Positions 59,065 to 64,000 of a stretch of 64,000 bases of DNA are shown one piece after another (positions within the stretch are counted from its first letter, which is position 1; each line of letters begins with the position of its first letter). The DNA comes from Phycisphaerales bacterium. Its GTDB lineage: Bacteria > Planctomycetota > Phycisphaerae > Phycisphaerales > UBA1924. Below the pieces are notes generated by a model. That model was given only the letters and a program-made list of their open reading frames with translations, had not been told where the DNA came from and searched no databases. Made by a program: the position numbers and the translations under genes. Location of the stretch: NCBI GenBank assembly GCA_020845755.1, contig JADLFE010000033.1, positions 434,001-498,000 on the forward strand, given 5' to 3'.

Positions 59065-62000
59065 TCACTGGCGTGTCGTGAGCCCGAACGTCTTGCACGC
59101 ACCCTGGCACGAGGGCTCGCCGTCGAACTCGCCGGCGAGAATGCCGTCGATGATCGTGCCGATGTTGGAGCGGATCTTGTCGAGGTCGAGGGCGTCGAGG
59201 CCGATCACCCCGCGCTGCCCGCTGGCGAGGAGCCAGTACTCGGCGGTTCCGGCCATCGGCGCATCGGGATAGAGCCTGCCGAGCGCCATGGCGTAGATGC
59301 CCATCTGCAGGTCGGTCTTCTTGGGATCGCGGAGGTCCTTCCAAGCGCCGCCGGTCTTGTAGTCGATGATGCGGAAACCGGCGGGTGTGCGATCGATGCG
59401 ATCGACTTTGGCGGTCATGCGATGCGAGCACCCCGCGTGCTCGATCTCGAAGCGAACCACCCGTTCTGTCTCCAGCGTCTCCGCGGCGTCGTCGTGAAAG
59501 AGCCTGGCGTATCCGCCGAGCAGTTCGTCAAGGCGGCGCACGTCGTCGGGGCTGGCGTCGGGCTCCTGGTGCATCAGCATGGTGCGACCCATCTCCTTGA
59601 GCGCGTCGATCGAGGGCGGCAGGCGTCCCTCGCTCTCGGCACTCCGCCGCGAGCCCACGAACGCCTTCAGCGTGTCGTGGGCCACGCTCCCGAGCCGCGC
59701 CTCCCGGCGCTCCTCCTCGGGCAGGCGCAGGACGAACTTCAGGTAGTAGCACGCGGGGCAGCGGTGGTAGGCGTCGAGGGCCGAATAACTCAGATCCAGC
59801 GGCGGCTTGGGGGCGATCCGCCCGCGCGACAGCCCGCGCTTCAGCAGGGCCGCGCCCGATTCGTCCAACCCGCGCTGCGCCGCCCACGCGGGGATCGTCG
59901 CGCTCGAGCGGATATGAGCCGCCAGCGCCAGGCGCGCCGCGGCGTCGGAGAGCGAGCGTGAGGCCGCGTCGATCTCGTCGAGCGACACGCCGGATCGATC
60001 GATCGTGTCGAGCGCCGTCGCTGCCAGCGCCCGGGCCTCGGCGCGCGCCAGGTCCGCCGCCGGTGCGCCCGCCTGCCTCTCGACCTCCGCGCCGGCGCCC
60101 TGGCCCAGCAGGCCCGACTCCTCGATGACGTCCACGATCGGCGGCGTCGCGAAGCGCAGTTCCTCGAAGAAGTTCACGGAATCCGATCGCTTCTTGTTGC
60201 GCTTCGAAAGCACGTACAGCGACGACTTGGCGCGCGTGCACGCGACGTAAAAAAGCCGACGGAATTCGTCGTAGATCCGCTCTTCGGTCGTGCGCACGTC
60301 GCCGACGCGATCGACGAGTCCCTCCGGAAGTTCCATCACGCTCTCACGCTTGTGCAGCGACGGGAAGCGATTCGCGGGGTTGACGCGCGGGACGAACACC
60401 GTCTCGAACTCGAGCCCCTTGGCCGCAAAGACCGTGAGAAGTTGCACGCCCCCCGCGCTGTCGCCGTCGTCCGCGTCCTCCTCAACCGGAGAGTCATCGA
60501 GCGAGGTGAACTGCTGCTCCTGGTCGTCGAGGTCGTCGTAATACGACAGAAATCCCGCGAGGTCCCGCGGCTGGTCGATGCGATCGAGCCGCTCGCGTGC
60601 GAACTTTAGAACACGCACCAGCGCCGAGACGCGCCGCGCTCGCTGGCGCGCGGGCAGAAGTTCGTTGCTCGCCACGCCGCTCTCGCGGATGATCGCCTCG
60701 ATCGTGCCCGCCGCGTCGCGGGACGCGGCGGTGTCGGACAGGGCGGCGTGCAGCCCGATGAACCGCGCGACCCGCGGGTCATCGCCCTTCCGGGCCGTCA
60801 GGTCGTCGAGAAACGCGACCGCCCCCTGGCCGTCCATCACGCGACGCCCGTCACGCCGTCGCCACGACTCGCGCCACTGCGACGTCTCCTCCAGCCGCAC
60901 GCCGAAGCCGCGCGCGAGCAGCCGGCACACGGCCCAGTCGGCCCCGCGATCAACAAGCAGCCGCGCCCACGCCATCACGTCCTGGACACCCTCGTCGGAC
61001 AGCACGGGCCCGGCGCGCCGCCTCACGCTGGGAATCCCGTCGAGTTCGAGCGCCATCGCGTAGCGCGCGAGGTGGTCGTGCTTCAGGCTCAGAATCGCGA
61101 ACGATTCCCACGGGCGATCGGGGTCCATCTCTCGCTCGCGCCGGATGAGCGCGATGATCGCGGCGGCATCGCGGTCATCGCTCGAAAGATCGACACACAC
61201 CGCGCCCGCGCCTGTCCCGGGCTTGGAATCAGCGACGATGGCCTTGCCTGCGTCGAAGCGCGAGTTCGCCGCGGCGATGATGCTGTTGCACGCGGTGACG
61301 ATCCGCGGATCGCTCCGGTAGTTCCTCGAGAGCGTGACGGCTTTGTGCTCCGCCCACGCCGCGGCAAAGCGATGAAAGATGCGCTCGTCGGCGCCGCGGA
61401 AGGCGTAGATCGATTGATCGTCGTCGCCGACAACCATGAGTTGCGACGTGCGAGACCCGGGCGGCGAGAGTTCCCGCATGATCGACAACTGCGCCGCGTC
61501 CGTGTCCTGGAACTCATCGACGATGATGTGGCGCCACTGCGATCGCATGATCGCGGCGGCGTCCTTGTTCTCGCCCAGAACGCGCCGCGCCAGCGCGATC
61601 GAGTCGTCGTGTCCGACGAGTTGGCGGGCGAGGAAGTCCTCACCCGCGAACTGATACAGATTGGCGGCGTCGAGAAACTCCCTGGCCTCGGCGACCAGGG
61701 CATCGTGCTCTTCGCGCGCCGGATCATCCCGCGCGGGAATGTCGGCGAGCAACGTGCCGAGACGCCGCTGTGCGAACTCAACGGCGCGCGGCGCGTCGAC
61801 GGCGTGATGGCGCATGACGCCGATCATGCTCCACGCCCGATCGATGGCGCTGTCAACTCCGTCCGAGACCGAGGCGCGGAAGAGCGAGCGCCGCTCCGCG
61901 AGTTGGCGCGACAGGCGCCGACGCTGGGCCGAGTCCGGCTGCTGGACGTGCGCGGTGAGCCCGAGCCGGTCTCCGAAGCGAGCGAGGATGCGGCGCGCCA

Positions 62001-62286
62001 TGGAGTGGATCGTGCCGACGAAGACCGCGTCGGCACGCGGGCCGAGGAGTTCGACGAGGCGCCCGCGCATCTCGCCGGCGGCCTTCACCGTGAACGTCAC
62101 CGCGGCGATCGACGCGGGGTCCTCGCCCAACCCGTCGATGAGATGCGCGACGCGCCGGATGATGACACGCGTCTTTCCCGTGCCAGGCCCGGCGAGCACG
62201 ATGAGCGGCCCGACGTCCTCGCCGCTCCCCCATCGCACCGCGCGCCGCTGGTCGTCGTTCAGATCGTTCAGCCACGCCTGCATCAT
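59065..62286 (-). CDS. UvrD/Rep-type helicase fused to a RecB-like nuclease
   Basis: A 1073-residue DNA repair enzyme. Superfamily 1 helicase motifs: Walker A AGPGTGKTR, VDEFQDTD (II), GDDDQSIYAFRGA (III), LTVFAAKGLEFETV (V) and FYVACTRAKSSL (VI). The C-terminal 270 residues are a PD-(D/E)XK nuclease: LSYSALDAYHRCPACYYLKF, then the Asp of TAKVDRID and DYKTGG. The cysteines resemble part of a RecB/AddB Fe-S site but the full set is not obvious. The fusion is like AddA or AdnA. No addB or recC partner is here. Start at 62286 with TACACT upstream. Confidence 0.92.
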   Translation of the reverse strand: MMQAWLNDLNDDQRRAVRWGSGEDVGPLIVLAGPGTGKTRVIIRRVAHLIDGLGEDPASIAAVTFTVKAAGEMRGRLVELLGPRADAVFVGTIHSMARRILARFGDRLGLTAHVQQPDSAQRRRLSRQLAERRSLFRASVSDGVDSAIDRAWSMIGVMRHHAVDAPRAVEFAQRRLGTLLADIPARDDPAREEHDALVAEAREFLDAANLYQFAGEDFLARQLVGHDDSIALARRVLGENKDAAAIMRSQWRHIIVDEFQDTDAAQLSIMRELSPPGSRTSQLMVVGDDDQSIYAFRGADERIFHRFAAAWAEHKAVTLSRNYRSDPRIVTACNSIIAAANSRFDAGKAIVADSKPGTGAGAVCVDLSSDDRDAAAIIALIRREREMDPDRPWESFAILSLKHDHLARYAMALELDGIPSVRRRAGPVLSDEGVQDVMAWARLLVDRGADWAVCRLLARGFGVRLEETSQWRESWRRRDGRRVMDGQGAVAFLDDLTARKGDDPRVARFIGLHAALSDTAASRDAAGTIEAIIRESGVASNELLPARQRARRVSALVRVLKFARERLDRIDQPRDLAGFLSYYDDLDDQEQQFTSLDDSPVEEDADDGDSAGGVQLLTVFAAKGLEFETVFVPRVNPANRFPSLHKRESVMELPEGLVDRVGDVRTTEERIYDEFRRLFYVACTRAKSSLYVLSKRNKKRSDSVNFFEELRFATPPIVDVIEESGLLGQGAGAEVERQAGAPAADLARAEARALAATALDTIDRSGVSLDEIDAASRSLSDAAARLALAAHIRSSATIPAWAAQRGLDESGAALLKRGLSRGRIAPKPPLDLSYSALDAYHRCPACYYLKFVLRLPEEERREARLGSVAHDTLKAFVGSRRSAESEGRLPPSIDALKEMGRTMLMHQEPDASPDDVRRLDELLGGYARLFHDDAAETLETERVVRFEIEHAGCSHRMTAKVDRIDRTPAGFRIIDYKTGGAWKDLRDPKKTDLQMGIYAMALGRLYPDAPMAGTAEYWLLASGQRGVIGLDALDLDKIRSNIGTIIDGILAGEFDGEPSCQGACKTFGLTTRQ

Positions 62287-62292
62287 GGCGGA

Positions 62293-62298
62293 AGTGTA
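62293..62298 (-). promoter_or_regulatory. TANNNT -10-like element of the helicase-nuclease gene
   Basis: TACACT on the minus strand, 6 bases before the ATG at 62286. The gap CCGCC is the same as in front of the rhomboid gene. Confidence 0.5.
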
Positions 62299-62339
62299 CG
62301 AACCGCACACGGATCGCGTGGCCTTGCGACCATTCCCGC

Positions 62340-62708
62340 TTATTTCCTCGTATCGGGCGACGCTACTCCCGAGCCCCGATCGCCGGCGCGCGCCCCGCCG
62401 CCCTCGCTCGGCGTCGTGCCTCTCGCTTCTTCCTTCACCCGCTCGCGCCACACGGGCGCGACCGCGCGCCGGATCGACTCCAGATCGTCGAGTATCGCAT
62501 CGTCCTTGGCGGCACGCTTCGGGAGCACAAGCACGACGATCACCAGCATCATGAACAGGATCGCTGTAAGGCCGACCCGTCGAGCGCGCAGCGCCGCGGC
62601 CTTGGCGCCGATCGCCTCGTGCACCGCGGGCGGCATGGGCCCGTCATGGGCCGAAGCCAGCGAACGCCCGAGCGCGTCCAGACGATGCTCGAAGTTTCCG
62701 TTGCTCAT
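62340..62708 (-). CDS. single-helix membrane protein coupled to an ECF sigma factor
   Basis: A 122-residue protein with one transmembrane helix at about 45-60 (TAILFMMLVIVVLVLP). The N-terminal 40 residues are cytosolic and polar; the C-terminus is polar and low in complexity. The ATG overlaps the sigma-factor stop (ATGA). The layout fits a membrane anti-sigma factor, but there is no zinc-finger anti-sigma motif (H-x3-C-x2-C), so this is a guess from position and topology. Confidence 0.6.
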   Translation of the reverse strand: MSNGNFEHRLDALGRSLASAHDGPMPPAVHEAIGAKAAALRARRVGLTAILFMMLVIVVLVLPKRAAKDDAILDDLESIRRAVAPVWRERVKEEARGTTPSEGGGARAGDRGSGVASPDTRK

Positions 62709-63277
62709 GACGTCCTCCCCACGCCGGCGCGTGCCGCGCCCACGCGCTCCGACATGATCTGGCGCACTCTCTGCAGCGCCACGCGATACCGCGACGCCAG
62801 CGTCTCGCGGTTCTCGTCCAAAACAAGCGATATCTGATCGAACGTCAGGCCCGCCACATGCTTGAGTTGGATCAGGTCGCGTTGATGCTCGTCGAGCGCA
62901 TCGATGGCACGGAGCAGATCGTCGTCCGGGCCGGCGGAGGCCGCGACGCCGGGCGTGTCACCGCTCATGATCTCTCTGGTCGCGCCCCGCGAGGTCTTTC
63001 GGAGCATGTCGATCGCATCGCGCCTCACCAAAGTCGTGAGCCACGCGGCGACATCGGCGACCGAATTCACATCCCGCGATGGGAGCCTGAGCACCTTCAG
63101 GAACACGCCCTGCACCACGTCGGGCCCCAGCGACGCGCCCGGCGAGTGGCGGAGCATCGTCGCCGCGAGCGCCGTCAGCCGACCGCCCAGGCGCGACCAA
63201 AGCTCACGCGCCGCGGCCTGATCACCGCGGTGCATGAGCCTGAGCAGGTCCTGGTCGCTCGTCGTGTTCACGTCCAC
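62705..63277 (-). CDS. ECF RNA polymerase sigma factor
   Basis: A 190-residue sigma-70 family factor. Region 2 includes LGPDVVQGVFLKVLRLPSRD and WLTTLVRRDAIDMLRK. Region 4 (about 125-175) has IDALDEHQRDLIQLKHVAGLT, FDQISLVLDENRETLASRYR, a clear helix-turn-helix. GTG start at 63277 with AAGAAG close upstream. It sits 9 bases after the partial gene at the window edge and is coupled to a single-helix membrane protein. Confidence 0.87.
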   Translation of the reverse strand: MDVNTTSDQDLLRLMHRGDQAAARELWSRLGGRLTALAATMLRHSPGASLGPDVVQGVFLKVLRLPSRDVNSVADVAAWLTTLVRRDAIDMLRKTSRGATREIMSGDTPGVAASAGPDDDLLRAIDALDEHQRDLIQLKHVAGLTFDQISLVLDENRETLASRYRVALQRVRQIMSERVGAARAGVGRTS

Positions 63278-63286
63278 CTTCTTGAT

Positions 63287-64000
63287 TCACTTCTTGGCAT
63301 CGGGCTTGCTCATGTTCTTGCGATCGGCGCCCGCCGCGGGCGCGCCGCCCAGGAGCTTGATGGTGTCGTCGATCCCGCTCATGCCCTTGCCCCAGGAGAC
63401 ACGGCACTTGTCGAACGCTGGGCAGAAGATCGAACCAAAGAGCCCGTAGCGACCCGCCGCGACATCGGCGCTCAGCGTCTTGAGCAGCACCTCGCCGTCG
63501 GGCTGATAGAACGCCGCGCCTGCGTCGTCGTAGAACTTGAGCGCCTCGTCGAGTTCCTTGTCCAGCGCGGCCGGCGACATGGCCAGGAGCGCGTCGACCT
63601 TTGTCGCGTCCTCACCTTCCATCGACGTGTACTCGCGGAGTTTGTCGGCCGCATCGGGGCGCCGGATCACGCGCCGGAACCAGTCATCGACAATCATGCG
63701 CTCGGTGGCCAGCGCGTCCTTCATATGGAAGTCGCCGGCGCGAGCCTGGGCGGCGGCCGTGGCAATGATCGCCTGACTCTCGGCATCGAGCCAGCCCTTG
63801 TCCATCAGCAGTTTGACGTCCCCGTTGGTGAGAGCGCTGATCGCAACCCCGACCAGCGAGCCGATCAGGATCTGCTCGCGGCTGACATGATCGCTGATGC
63901 GGTACATGGCGGCGAGGCGCTCCGCCGCCTGGCGCGATTCGCCCTGGCTTGCAAGGCGCCGCGCATCGGCCGAGAGCATGCGTGCGGCCGATCGCATCTT
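63287..64000 (-). CDS. hypothetical protein, cut by the window edge
   Basis: At least 236 residues of a protein that continues beyond the window (an in-frame ATG lies at 63997, but the real start may be further out). The visible part is helical and alanine-rich, with an RLAAMYRISDHVSREQILIG stretch and two cysteines near the end (SIFCPAFDKCRV). No family recognised. The spacing of 9 bases to the sigma-factor gene suggests they are in one transcript. Confidence 0.6.
   Translation of the reverse strand, partial: KMRSAARMLSADARRLASQGESRQAAERLAAMYRISDHVSREQILIGSLVGVAISALTNGDVKLLMDKGWLDAESQAIIATAAAQARAGDFHMKDALATERMIVDDWFRRVIRRPDAADKLREYTSMEGEDATKVDALLAMSPAALDKELDEALKFYDDAGAAFYQPDGEVLLKTLSADVAAGRYGLFGSIFCPAFDKCRVSWGKGMSGIDDTIKLLGGAPAAGADRKNMSKPDAKK

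Noticed and set aside
1-64000. tRNA, rRNA, RNase P RNA, tmRNA or CRISPR
   Set aside because: No T-arm GGTTCGA-type consensus with a proper acceptor, no conserved rRNA blocks, and no regularly spaced repeats were seen by eye. A covariance-model search would be needed to exclude small RNAs.

Overview
The window is a GC-rich bacterial chromosome segment with about 60 genes packed on both strands. It most resembles a planctomycete of the Phycisphaerae. The pointers are gene content rather than any rRNA: two sigma-factor operons of the ECF type common in that phylum, a membrane protein ending in the C-x-x-C-G-Y-D-L-R-G zinc ribbon seen in planctomycete proteins, a secreted dockerin-like protein, a formylglycine-generating-enzyme-like secreted protein, a sialate-O-acetylesterase-like giant, and complex I and ATP synthase genes scattered instead of lying in one operon each. 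No rRNA, tRNA, CRISPR array, prophage or insertion sequence was recognised.

Layout. 0-6 kb: Rrf2 regulator and a P1B-type metal ATPase, then a secreted M16 zinc protease. 5.7-14.4 kb: small membrane proteins and lipoproteins, an RNHCP zinc protein, a GH16 glucanase, and two tandem secreted ClpP/NfeD-fold proteins, one of which seems to lack its catalytic serine. 14.4-21.5 kb: CCA-adding/poly(A) polymerase family enzyme, accC, accB, an M24 aminopeptidase, a sigma-factor operon, an EVE protein and a stand-alone CZB protein. 21.5-31.9 kb: flotillin with NfeD, ROK kinase, PhoH, DUF167, an orphan DNA methyltransferase, a small-molecule methyltransferase, a WaaP-like kinase divergent from a WaaE-like glycosyltransferase, then pgsA-pgpA for phosphatidylglycerol synthesis. 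31.9-39.4 kb: nuoJKLMN, the membrane proton-pumping half of complex I, with a candidate promoter and an intrinsic terminator. 39.4-42.6 kb: a secreted FGE-like protein and a large secreted protein broken by two frame changes before its dockerin-like tail. 42.6-48.8 kb: rnpA-yidD, TetR, cysteine desulfurase, a DUF4190-like protein, and mlaF-mlaD. 48.8-58 kb: a lipase-like hydrolase, an orphan PD-(D/E)XK nuclease, the esterase, a three-gene cluster of small exported proteins, citrate synthase, rhomboid and trpF. 58.1-64 kb: a lone atpG, a UvrD helicase fused to a RecB-type nuclease, and a second sigma-factor operon entering the window from the right edge.

The most striking signal that is not a gene is a TANNNT hexamer placed 5 to 10 bases before the start codon of at least sixteen genes, nearly all first in their transcription unit, mostly without an obvious Shine-Dalgarno sequence. 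This is the expected layout of leaderless transcripts. Genes inside operons instead use ATGA/GTGA overlaps or clear GGAG-type ribosome binding sites.

Other points of interest are histidine-rich loops in NuoL and NuoM, an inverted-repeat element filling the accB-accC gap, and dispersed-repeat-like DNA before the desulfurase gene.
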